From the NCBI RefSeq assembly GCF_003663845.1, contig NZ_RCCA01000001.1, positions 1,426,001 to 1,490,000 of the forward strand: 64,000 nt of DNA. The letters are read 5' to 3'. Each line of letters starts with the position of its first letter. Within the stretch, counting starts at the first letter, position 1. The notes below the pieces were generated by a model. It made no database searches. It was given only the letters and a program-made list of their open reading frames with translations, and had not been told where the DNA came from. Source of the stretch: Chryseobacterium sp. 7. Lineage in GTDB: Bacteria; Bacteroidota; Bacteroidia; Flavobacteriales; Weeksellaceae. The position numbers and the translations under genes are program-made. This document shows, one piece after another, positions 52,212-59,613 of this stretch.

Positions 52212-52984
52212 TGATCAAGGCACACCAGATTAATTATAAACATAAAGAATTCAGGATTCTGGACGGGGTAGATGTCTCTCTGGAATACGGTGAATTTTTG
52301 GCCATTGTGGGACCCAACGGAGCAGGGAAGTCAAGCCTTATGAGTGTATTGGCAGATGAAGTGAAATCCGGCCATAACAAAGTTTTGTTTAAAGATAAAC
52401 CCATCAGAGAATGGAATATACAAGAACTTTCAAAGCACAAAGCAAAGTTCTCACAGCATAACAGCAATGATATTCCGCTTGAGGTAAAAGATGTGATCAT
52501 GATGGGAAGGTATCCGTATTTCGATGCCCAGCCCGGAAAAGAAGATCTGGAAGCCATGAATAATATGATGTACGAAACGGATATTTTTCACCTGAAAGAA
52601 AGAGAATACAACACCCTTTCAGGAGGAGAAAAGCAGCGAGTACACTTATCAAGAGTCATGGCACAGCTTGAAAATGATATTGCCCATAAGCTGGCTTTTC
52701 TGGACGAACCTTTGAATAATTTGGATATAAAACATCAGTATAAAGCATTGGAAATCATCAAGAATTTCACAAAAAAAGCCAACAGTGCTATTGTTGTTTT
52801 GCATGATCTGAACCTGGCTGCACAGTTTGCAGATAAGATTTTATTAATGAAATCAGGACAGGTTTCCGCCTATGGGACACCACAGGAAGTTTTTACTGCT
52901 GAAAACATCAGCAATGCCTATAATTTTCCCTGTACCATTTGCGAACACCCTATTACCAATAACCCAATGATCATTTTTGGATAA
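52211..52984 (+). CDS. hmuV: Heme ABC transporter ATP-binding protein
   Basis: A 257-aa ATPase: Walker A VGPNGAGKSS (about 34-43), signature LSGGEKQR, Walker B LAFLDEPLNNLD, H-loop HDLN. The start overlaps the permease stop (TAATG). The wide spacer before Walker B (QLENDIAHKL) is typical of HmuV. It powers HmuTU heme import. Confidence 0.94.
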   Translation: MIKAHQINYKHKEFRILDGVDVSLEYGEFLAIVGPNGAGKSSLMSVLADEVKSGHNKVLFKDKPIREWNIQELSKHKAKFSQHNSNDIPLEVKDVIMMGRYPYFDAQPGKEDLEAMNNMMYETDIFHLKEREYNTLSGGEKQRVHLSRVMAQLENDIAHKLAFLDEPLNNLDIKHQYKALEIIKNFTKKANSAIVVLHDLNLAAQFADKILLMKSGQVSAYGTPQEVFTAENISNAYNFPCTICEHPITNNPMIIFG

Positions 52985-52986
52985 CC

Positions 52987-53637
52987 ATGGAAAAAGACGA
53001 ACTCAAAATCCTCGCACAGAATCTTGCCAATCCTCAAGGTGAAAAAGGCATCGAGATTGGTGAAATGATGAATGCTACTAATATCAGCATGACGTTGGAA
53101 AGCATCAAAACATTGGTGATTGATGACGAGCAGCAGATCCTTGAAATAGGACACGGAAATGCAGCCCATCTGAAAAGTATAATGAGTCTTGCCAAAAACC
53201 TCAGATATACAGGGATTGATATTTCTGAAACCATGCACAATGAAGCCAAAAGGCTCAATAAAGAATTTGAAAGCGAGGCAGATTTTGTTCTGTATGAAGG
53301 TAAAAAGCTCCCTTTTCGGGATAGATCTTTTGATAAAATATTCACTGTAAACACAGTTTATTTCTGGGAAAATCCGGTAGAATTTCTAAACGAGATCTAC
53401 AGAGTTTTAAAAGACGACGGAACATTCGTCCTTACGTTCGGACAAAGGGAGTTCATGGAAAAACTGCCGTTTACAGAATATGATTTCACCTTGTACAGCA
53501 ACAGTGAAATGGAAGAACTCATCTCCAAAAGCCGCTTTAAAAGAATGAAAACTTCTGAAAAAGAAGAAGAAATAAAAAGTAAAACAGGAAACGAAACCAT
53601 ACGAAGAATTTATACAATTTTAACCATAAAAAAGTAA
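52987..53637 (+). CDS. Class I SAM-dependent methyltransferase of the heme operon
   Basis: A 216-aa Rossmann-type methyltransferase. SAM motif ILEIGHGNAAHL (about 49-60), acidic TGIDISETMH, then FDKIFTVNTVYFWENP and LKDDGTFVLTFG typical of the methyltransf_11 family. It starts 2 bases after hmuV and ends 4 bases before hmuS, so it belongs to the operon. Its substrate is unknown; placement between HmuV and HmuS suggests something linked to heme, its breakdown or a porphyrin. Confidence 0.88.
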   Translation: MEKDELKILAQNLANPQGEKGIEIGEMMNATNISMTLESIKTLVIDDEQQILEIGHGNAAHLKSIMSLAKNLRYTGIDISETMHNEAKRLNKEFESEADFVLYEGKKLPFRDRSFDKIFTVNTVYFWENPVEFLNEIYRVLKDDGTFVLTFGQREFMEKLPFTEYDFTLYSNSEMEELISKSRFKRMKTSEKEEEIKSKTGNETIRRIYTILTIKK

Positions 53638-53641
53638 AGTA

Positions 53642-54670
53642 ATGAGCACATTAGTTAATGATTTAAAGGAAAAATGGGAAGCTCTGAAAGCAGAAAATCC
53701 ACATATCAGAATAAGAAATGCAGCAGCACAGTTAGAAGTAAGTGAGGCAGAATTATTGGCAACAAGCATAGGAGAAGGCGTTACTGTCCTGAACCCGGAT
53801 TTCCAGGGAATCCTTACAGAAGCTGAGCAATTAGGAAAAGTAATGGCTCTTACCCGTAATGATGAATGTGTTCATGAAAGAAAAGGAACTTACCTGAACG
53901 GAGATTTCAGCAGTCCTCATGCACAGCTTTTTGTGGGTGAAGATATCGATCTTAGAATTTTCCTTAACCACTGGAAATTTGCTTTTGCAGTATTGGAAGG
54001 AGACAAGAAAAGTCTTCAGTTTTTCGGAAAAGATGGGTTGGCACTTCACAAGATTTATCTGACTAAAGACAGCAATGAAGCAGGTTTCGATGTGATTGTA
54101 GAAAAATTCAAAGCTGAAGATCAGAATCAGGCATTGGTTTTTGAAGCAGTAGCTCCAAAACAGGCTGAAAAAGCAGATTCAGATATTGATGTGGAAGGAT
54201 TCAAAAAAGCATGGACAGAATTGAAAGATACTCACGATTTCTTCATGATGACCAGAAAATATGGAGTAAGCAGAACACAGGCATTAAGACTGGCTCCTGA
54301 AGGATTTGCTAAGAAAATTGATAATGCGAAAGTAGTCAACATCCTTGAAGATGCTTCTGAAAAAAATACACCGATCATGGTTTTCGTTGGAAACAGAGGT
54401 ATTATCCAGATCCACACTGGAAATGTGAAGAAAACACTTTGGCACCAGCAATGGTTCAACGTAATGGATCCGGATTTCAACCTACACCTTGATGTAACGA
54501 AAATTGCTGAAGCATGGATCGTTAAAAAACCAACTGAAGACGGAGAAGTGACCGCTATCGAAGTATTCAACAGTGAAGGTGACTTCATTGTTCAGTTCTT
54601 CGGAAAAAGAAAACCTGGAATTCCTGAACTTCAGGAGTGGAAGGACCTTGTAGCAGCATTAGAGAAATAA
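53642..54670 (+). CDS. hmuS: Hemin-degrading factor (HmuS/ChuS-like)
   Basis: A 342-aa cytoplasmic protein with the duplicated ChuS/HmuS fold: repeat 1 about 20-165, repeat 2 about 185-340. Typical stretches: IRIRNAAAQLEVSEAELLATSIGEGVTVL and MALTRNDECVHERKGTYLNG in the first half, and VFVGNRGIIQIHTGNVKKTLWHQQWFNVMDPDFNLHLD in the second. It accepts heme from the ABC importer and stores or degrades it to release iron. Last gene of the rightward operon before a terminator. Confidence 0.93.
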   Translation: MSTLVNDLKEKWEALKAENPHIRIRNAAAQLEVSEAELLATSIGEGVTVLNPDFQGILTEAEQLGKVMALTRNDECVHERKGTYLNGDFSSPHAQLFVGEDIDLRIFLNHWKFAFAVLEGDKKSLQFFGKDGLALHKIYLTKDSNEAGFDVIVEKFKAEDQNQALVFEAVAPKQAEKADSDIDVEGFKKAWTELKDTHDFFMMTRKYGVSRTQALRLAPEGFAKKIDNAKVVNILEDASEKNTPIMVFVGNRGIIQIHTGNVKKTLWHQQWFNVMDPDFNLHLDVTKIAEAWIVKKPTEDGEVTAIEVFNSEGDFIVQFFGKRKPGIPELQEWKDLVAALEK

Positions 54671-54689
54671 TAATTAGATGATTTGAATG

Positions 54690-54728
54690 AGACCGTTTTG
54701 TTTGTAAAATTCAAAGCGGTCTTTTTTA
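54690..54728 (+). terminator. Terminator of the heme operon
   Basis: Stem AGACCGTTTTG / CAAAGCGGTCT (one G-U pair), loop of 12 bases, then TTTTTTA. Confidence 0.85.
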
Positions 54729-54787
54729 TTGCATGTGATCTGAAAGTGCCGAATATTTGTGTAATTTGTGATTAAATATAAAATAAA

Positions 54788-55660
54788 ATGAAAAATATTT
54801 TCATAGCGATACTGCTTGCCGGCTTCTGCTCATTAAAAGCGCAGGATTTTAAGGCGTATCAGTTTTATGATAAAAAAGGAAAAGAAGTAAAGACCGAAAA
54901 GCTGGTAAAAGAACTGGCAGATTATGATGTGGTTTTTTTTGGTGAAAATCATAACAGCTCTATCAATCACTGGCTTCAGCTTAAAATTACAGAAGCGCTC
55001 TTTGCCAAAAAGAACGGTCAGCTTATTTTAGGAGCAGAAATGTTTGAAAGAGATAATCAGGCTCAGCTGGATCAATATTTAAACGGTAAATTTGATGCTA
55101 AAACACTGAAAGATTCTGCCCGTTTGTGGAACAATTATGCAACAGATTACAAACCTTTGGTAGATTTTGCCAAAGATAAAAAGCTGAATTTCATTGCCAC
55201 CAATATTCCAAGGAGATATGCCTCTCAAACCGCGAAAGAAGGTCTTGAGTCCTTAAATAAATTAGGCGAAAAAGAGAAAACCTATATTGCTCAGCTGCCT
55301 ATCAAAGTAACTTTAGACACTCCCGGATATCCGGAAATGAAAAAAATGATGGGAGATCATGCTGAAGGAACAAAAGTGATGAATTTTATCTCGGCTCAGG
55401 CTACAAAGGATGCTACGATGGCTGAATCTATCCTGAAAAGTTATCAAGCCGGAAAAACTTTCATCCATTACAATGGAAACTACCACAGCAAAGAATTCGG
55501 GGGAATTTATTGGTACATCAAACAGAAAAATCCTAATCTGAAAATGGCGGTTATCTCTGTTTTTGAATCAGATGATCCGGAGCTGAAAGTACCAGCCAAA
55601 GATTATATCCCTACAGACTTTAATCTGATTATTCCGGGAGATATGACGAAGACTTTTTAA
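54788..55660 (+). CDS. ChaN-family exported protein
   Basis: A 290-aa protein with a signal peptide (MKNIFIAILLAGFCSLKAQ). The Cys14 context (AGFC) is a poor lipobox, so it may be soluble rather than a lipoprotein. The ChaN-like domain is recognisable by VVFFGENHNSSINHWLQL and GNYHSKEFGG. ChaN of Campylobacter binds paired heme molecules and is iron regulated. Its place directly after the heme operon fits, although a terminator separates it. Confidence 0.85.
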   Translation: MKNIFIAILLAGFCSLKAQDFKAYQFYDKKGKEVKTEKLVKELADYDVVFFGENHNSSINHWLQLKITEALFAKKNGQLILGAEMFERDNQAQLDQYLNGKFDAKTLKDSARLWNNYATDYKPLVDFAKDKKLNFIATNIPRRYASQTAKEGLESLNKLGEKEKTYIAQLPIKVTLDTPGYPEMKKMMGDHAEGTKVMNFISAQATKDATMAESILKSYQAGKTFIHYNGNYHSKEFGGIYWYIKQKNPNLKMAVISVFESDDPELKVPAKDYIPTDFNLIIPGDMTKTF

Positions 55661-55745
55661 TCTTATAAAGTGTCATTCTGACGAAGGAAGAATCTCACTG
55701 TTAAATTATTATGAGATTCTTTACTACATTATATTCAATAGGGTG

Positions 55746-55795
55746 GGGCTTTAGCCCGACTATTTTTAATTAAAATATTCATTGGCTTTAGCCAA
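55746..55795. repeat. Two GGCTTTAGCC palindromes in tandem
   Basis: GGGCTTTAGCCC (55746-55757) and TTGGCTTTAGCCAA (55782-55795) sit 24 bases apart in a 206-bp non-coding gap. The second equals the palindrome at 21569-21582. A full -7 box (TACCTTTG, 55842-55849) for the next gene follows. Confidence 0.6.
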
Positions 55796-55866
55796 AACTT
55801 AAAATTCCACGGTAAATAAATTATTTTTACTCCACAATATTTACCTTTGTATCACATTCAAAAAAC

Positions 55867-56502
55867 ATGAAGAAATTACCCATCCTGCTGATCTTTTTTA
55901 TCGGACTGTTCAATGCGCAAAAATTGACTTCCTATGAGGTTTCAATCATCAATCAGGGAGACGTAAACACCGCTTTACCCGTCTATCAGACCACCGATTC
56001 TAATCAGCATAAAACATTATTGAGCATTTCTTCAGAAGCAGACCCTCTTGATCCGAATACAGCTGTTCTGGTAAAAAGAATGAAAGAATCTCTTCTGTCA
56101 ACAGATGGTGGAGTAGGAATTGCAGCTCCTCAGGTGGGAATCAACAGAAAGATCATCTGGGTACAGCGTTTTGATAAGGAAGGAACACCGTTTGAATACT
56201 TCATCAACCCGGTAATTGTATGGCGTTCCGATTTGCAGAATCTTGGTCCTGAAGGCGATTTGTCTATTCCTGACTTCAGAGATCAGTTCTACCGAAGCAA
56301 AGTCATTCAGCTGGAATATGTGGATTTGAAAGGACAGAAATATTCAGAAATTGTAGAAGGTTTCACAGCGGTTATTTTCCAACATGAGATCGACCATCTT
56401 TTTGGAATTCTGATTTCCGATAAAAAAGAAAAAGAAAAAAACGATTCTTACAGAAAAGTAGATGCCTATCAGAAAAGTGACGTAAATAAAGACAGAAGGT
56501 AA
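55867..56502 (+). CDS. Exported peptide-deformylase-like protein with altered metal ligand
   Basis: A 211-aa protein with a clear signal peptide (MKKLPILLIFFIGLFNAQ). Deformylase motif 1 (GVGIAAPQ, 82-89) and motif 3 (HEIDH, 173-177) are intact. Motif 2, normally EGCLS, reads EGDLS (129-133), so the metal-binding Cys is replaced by Asp131. True deformylases work in the cytoplasm on nascent chains; an exported one with a changed ligand is unlikely to do that. It could use Asp as a ligand, act on secreted formyl or other peptides, or be inactive. A basic, repetitive tail ends the protein. Confidence 0.85.
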   Translation: MKKLPILLIFFIGLFNAQKLTSYEVSIINQGDVNTALPVYQTTDSNQHKTLLSISSEADPLDPNTAVLVKRMKESLLSTDGGVGIAAPQVGINRKIIWVQRFDKEGTPFEYFINPVIVWRSDLQNLGPEGDLSIPDFRDQFYRSKVIQLEYVDLKGQKYSEIVEGFTAVIFQHEIDHLFGILISDKKEKEKNDSYRKVDAYQKSDVNKDRR

Positions 56503-56634
56503 TGATGAATTATGAATTATAAATGATGAATGATGAATGATGAATGAAATTCTTAAGCATTATATAAAAAAATATCCTCAATCATCTGTGCTCATCTGCG
56601 AAATCTGTGGTTAAATCATATAATGAAAAAATTA

Positions 56635-56668
56635 AAAGGAGCTGTTTCTACTGAAACAGCTCCTTTCG
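56635..56668. terminator. Bidirectional terminator between the deformylase-like gene and ohr
   Basis: Perfect stem AAAGGAGCTGTTTC / GAAACAGCTCCTTT with a TACT loop. The preceding gap 56503-56634 has TGATGAATGATGAATGA-like and TCTGTG-type repeats, but no gene. Confidence 0.85.
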
Positions 56669-56693
56669 TTATAACTATGCTTAAAAAATTGGA

Positions 56694-57119
56694 TTAATTG
56701 TTGTTGGTTACTGAAAGTTTCACCTCCATATTATTTCTGGTAGCATTAGAATAAGGACAGATCTGGTGTGCCTTTTCTGTCAAGGCCTGCGCTTCCTCAA
56801 GAGAAACACCAGGAATGTTCACATCCAGTTCTGCTGCCAGTCCGAAACCGCCATTCTCAAGCTGACCGATGCTAACTTGAGCGGTTACTGTTGTTTCTCC
56901 GGTTTTTACTTTAGAAAGAGTGATTACTCTGTTCAAGGCACTGTCGAAACATGCTGAATATCCAGCTGCAAAAAGCATTTCAGGGTTGGCAAAATCTTCA
57001 TTAGCTCCTCCTAATGCTTTTGGCATTCTTACATCAAGTTCTAAAACTCCGTTTTCGCTTTTTACATGTCCGTTTCTACCTCCCTGTGCAGTTACTTTTG
57101 TGGTGTACAATGTTTTCAT
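56694..57119 (-). CDS. ohr: Organic hydroperoxide reductase Ohr
   Basis: A 141-aa OsmC/Ohr-fold protein. The two redox cysteines are Cys57 (YSACFDSAL) and Cys121 (HQICPYSN); the Arg of the N-terminal VRMPKALGG stretch is the usual partner. It reduces organic and fatty acid hydroperoxides using lipoylated proteins as electron donors in many bacteria; lipB lies 4 kb away. Its start overlaps the ohrR stop by 4 bases. Confidence 0.95.
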   Translation of the reverse strand: MKTLYTTKVTAQGGRNGHVKSENGVLELDVRMPKALGGANEDFANPEMLFAAGYSACFDSALNRVITLSKVKTGETTVTAQVSIGQLENGGFGLAAELDVNIPGVSLEEAQALTEKAHQICPYSNATRNNMEVKLSVTNNN

Positions 57120-57553
57120 TTGTGTTCTATTTTGTTTAATATTTTTAATACTGTGTCTTTAAGGTGCAGCAGCTCTTCCGGTTGTATTCCCAATTTTTCC
57201 TGGATTTTTCCTGGAATTTCACAAGCTTTCTGCTGAAGCTGTTTTCCAGCCTCATCTAAAAATACTTCAACTACTCTTTCGTCCTCTTTTTTTCTTTTTC
57301 TGCTGATAAATCCTTTAGACTCCAGCCTTTTCAGGAGAGGGGTCAAAGTTCCACTATCCAGATAGAGTTTTTCTCCGATGTGCGTTACCGTAAGTCCGTC
57401 ACCATCCCATAATATCATCATCACAAGATACTGCGGATACGTAATGCCCAGTTCATCAAGAAAAGGACGGTAAAGCCCTGTAATCTCTTTGGCAATTACA
57501 TACAGCGGGAAGCAGATCTGGTTTTCTAATTTAGGTGTTTTCGGATTTTCCAT
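57116..57553 (-). CDS. ohrR: MarR-family peroxide regulator OhrR
   Basis: A 145-aa MarR-fold repressor. Cys14 in NQICFPLYVI is the reactive cysteine expected in OhrR. The winged HTH (DSGTLTPLLKRLESKGFISRKRKKEDERVVEVFL) is complete. Oxidation of Cys14 releases DNA. It is encoded between the nitroreductase and ohr; an OhrR-type dyad lies in the promoter upstream of the nitroreductase, so it probably represses its own operon. Confidence 0.92.
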   Translation of the reverse strand: MENPKTPKLENQICFPLYVIAKEITGLYRPFLDELGITYPQYLVMMILWDGDGLTVTHIGEKLYLDSGTLTPLLKRLESKGFISRKRKKEDERVVEVFLDEAGKQLQQKACEIPGKIQEKLGIQPEELLHLKDTVLKILNKIEHK

Positions 57554-57585
57554 AATGTTTGAGTACGAAAGATTCGATGAAGGTA

Positions 57586-58218
57586 TTACTTTTTTATGAT
57601 AAATTCATCCATTGGAATTCTGACTTTTTTCATAGAAGAAAGCCAGTCATTAGCTTCGTCACGGTATCCAAGATATAAAAGTGTCACACTTTTTAATCCC
57701 AGTTCTTTCAATCCCAGTACTTCATCCACTACAGCATTGTTGAATCCTTCTGCCGGAGTACTGTCAATTTTAAGTTCTGCCGCCTGTGCAAGAGCAATTC
57801 CTAATGCTATATAAGTCTGGCGGGCAGTATGTGCAAAATGTTCTTCAGCAGTTTGTGCTCCGTACATTTTTTTGATAGTATCAGTGTAGCTTCCGAAACG
57901 ACCTCTTGGAAGATCTCTTACATCCGTGTGATAATCGTAAACTTTGTCAATTTTTTCATTAGAATAGCTGTCCCATGCTGCAAAAACCAAAACATGAGAA
58001 GAATCTCTCATGACTTCAGGATTTAAAGCACCTGCTACCATTTTTTCTTTCAGTTCCTGATTTTCCACTACAATAATTCTGAACGGTTGTAGTCCGGATG
58101 AAGTAGGGGCCAGCCTTGCTGATTCAAGAATGGTATTAAGATCTTCCTGTGATACTTTTTTGGTTGGGTCATACGCTTTTACAGCATGTCTCCAGTTTAG
58201 GTTTTCTATTAATGACAT
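57586..58218 (-). CDS. NAD(P)H-dependent nitroreductase-family flavoprotein
   Basis: A 210-aa FMN oxidoreductase of the NfsB/YfkO type. Visible: N-terminal NWRHAVKAYDPTKKVSQEDLN, the FMN segment APTSSGLQPFRIIVV and the C-terminal LGYRDEANDW. It reduces quinones, nitro compounds or other electrophiles with NAD(P)H. As first gene of the peroxide operon it may handle quinone or lipid oxidation products. Confidence 0.9.
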   Translation of the reverse strand: MSLIENLNWRHAVKAYDPTKKVSQEDLNTILESARLAPTSSGLQPFRIIVVENQELKEKMVAGALNPEVMRDSSHVLVFAAWDSYSNEKIDKVYDYHTDVRDLPRGRFGSYTDTIKKMYGAQTAEEHFAHTARQTYIALGIALAQAAELKIDSTPAEGFNNAVVDEVLGLKELGLKSVTLLYLGYRDEANDWLSSMKKVRIPMDEFIIKK

Positions 58219-58294
58219 TTTTATTTTTGTTTTAAATTAAACTACTTGGCGATTATTAAACTTCATGATTTTATGTTGAAGTAAATTAACAGTA

Positions 58295-58324
58295 CAAATG
58301 TACACTCAATTTAATTGTGTGCAA
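58295..58324 (-). promoter_or_regulatory. Promoter with OhrR-type operator, nitroreductase-ohrR-ohr operon
   Basis: On the minus strand TTG (-33, 58324-58322) and TACATTTG (-7, 58302-58295) are 19 bases apart. The spacer is exactly the 19-bp dyad CACTCAATTTAATTGTGTG (58303-58321, 8 of 9 pairs). Its core CAATTTAATTG resembles known OhrR boxes of the TACAATTnAATTGTA type. Confidence 0.75.
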
Positions 58325-58473
58325 TTTAATTTTGAAAGATTTTATTGATCGCGATTATTGATGAAATTTAAAAAGATAAATTATAGCTTCAATTTTGTTG
58401 ATTTTCACATGATTCGGATTTTTTCAAAGCCTTTGTATTACAATCTTTGCAATAGAAATTTAAACTAAAAACA

Positions 58474-59226
58474 ATGCAGAGATTTAAAAACAAAACCGCT
58501 TTAATAACCGGAGGAACCAATGGAATGGGTTTCGCTACTGCTCAGAAATTCGTTGAAGAAAGAGGAAAAGTGATCATCACAGGTAGAAGTGAAGAAACCT
58601 TAAATAATGCTTTGGAAAAGCTTGGAGAAATGGCTTTTGGAATCGTATCCAATGCAGGAGATATGAAAGACCTGATGAATCTTCAGCAGGAAGTCAGAAA
58701 ATATACAGACCATATTGATCTGGTCTTTCCCAATGCGGGGTACGGAAGATTTGCTCCTGTAGAATATGTAGATGAAAATCAGTTTGAGGAACTTTTTAAT
58801 ATGCTGGTAAAAGGACCGTTTTTTACAGTTCAGCAAATATTACCCTTGATGAAAAGCGGAAGTTCTGTTATTTTCAATACTTCTGTGGCAACGGAGATTG
58901 CGATGCCTAATTTTTCAGCGTATTCTGCTGCTAAATCTGCAGTGCAGTCATTCATTAAAACTTTTGCTGTAGAACTTACAGAACGTGGAATCCGTGTCAA
59001 TGGAGTAAGCCCCGGACATATTAAAACCAATATTTTTAATAATACAGGATTAACACGAGAGCAGATAGAAAGTGCCATTGATGCTATTATTCCTACCATT
59101 CCTTTTAGAAGACAAGGCGAACCGTCAGAAATTGCCAATGTGGTTCTGTTTCTGGCTTCAGAAGAAGCTTCATACATTCATGGGGCAGAGGTGAAAGTGG
59201 ATGCCGGAATTTCCGTAATCAGATGA
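58474..59226 (+). CDS. SDR-family oxidoreductase
   Basis: A 250-aa short-chain dehydrogenase. Cofactor motif TGGTNGMG (about 13-20), NAG (SNAG) and the active-site Tyr in YSAAKSAVQSF with upstream Ser (NTSVA); the C-terminal GEPSEIANVVLFLASEEASYIHG is typical. The basic Arg after the cofactor motif (TGRSEE) suggests NADP(H). Substrate unknown. It is transcribed away from the nitroreductase operon. Confidence 0.9.
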   Translation: MQRFKNKTALITGGTNGMGFATAQKFVEERGKVIITGRSEETLNNALEKLGEMAFGIVSNAGDMKDLMNLQQEVRKYTDHIDLVFPNAGYGRFAPVEYVDENQFEELFNMLVKGPFFTVQQILPLMKSGSSVIFNTSVATEIAMPNFSAYSAAKSAVQSFIKTFAVELTERGIRVNGVSPGHIKTNIFNNTGLTREQIESAIDAIIPTIPFRRQGEPSEIANVVLFLASEEASYIHGAEVKVDAGISVIR

Positions 59227-59232
59227 ACCTGA

Positions 59233-59544
59233 TTATTTGACCTCTTTCATTTCTTTGATGATATTGGTTTTATTTTCAATACCGATATTATAGATTTTAC
59301 TCTTTTTAAAGCTCTGGTTAGCTTTTTCCAGGAGATTTTTATAATCTGGTGATTTTTTTGAAAGATAAAAAACCTGAGCACTTATTCCAATGGAAACGCG
59401 TACAACCTCGTTCGGTTTGTCCGGATCTTCTGTGATATTTGAAATAGTGGCATTATTATACCATGTTAAATTCTGTGAACTGGAATTACCGGAACAGGAT
59501 GTAATCATAATAAAAAGCAATAATAAATAGGACCAGGCTTTCAT
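59233..59544 (-). CDS. Small lipoprotein resembling the protein-glutaminase prosegment
   Basis: A 103-aa predicted lipoprotein (MKAWSYLLLLFIMITSC, Cys17, lipobox ITSC). By eye, residues 48-100 align with the prosegment of the adjacent protein-glutaminase (its residues 59-110): VRVSIGISAQVFYL against FKVSFMVSAQPYHI, then a helix with Y..LLEKA against Y.SMIKEA, and an NKTNIIK / NSNEIAK end. The shared SAQ is the part of the prosegment that plugs the active site. It lacks any catalytic domain. It may inhibit the enzyme in trans or protect the producing cell. It lies 69 bases downstream of the enzyme gene, after a hairpin. Confidence 0.75.
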   Translation of the reverse strand: MKAWSYLLLLFIMITSCSGNSSSQNLTWYNNATISNITEDPDKPNEVVRVSIGISAQVFYLSKKSPDYKNLLEKANQSFKKSKIYNIGIENKTNIIKEMKEVK

Positions 59545-59563
59545 AGCAAAAAGTATTAAGTAA

Positions 59564-59601
59564 AAAGCTCCTGCAATATAGTAAAATACAGGCAGGAGCT
59601 C
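59564..59601 (-). terminator. Terminator between the protein-glutaminase and the small lipoprotein gene
   Basis: On the minus strand: stem AGCTCCTGC / GCAGGAGCT with a 17-base loop, then TTTTTA. It may be partial, letting some transcription continue into 59544-59233. Confidence 0.7.
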
Positions 59602-59613
59602 TATATAAGTTAA

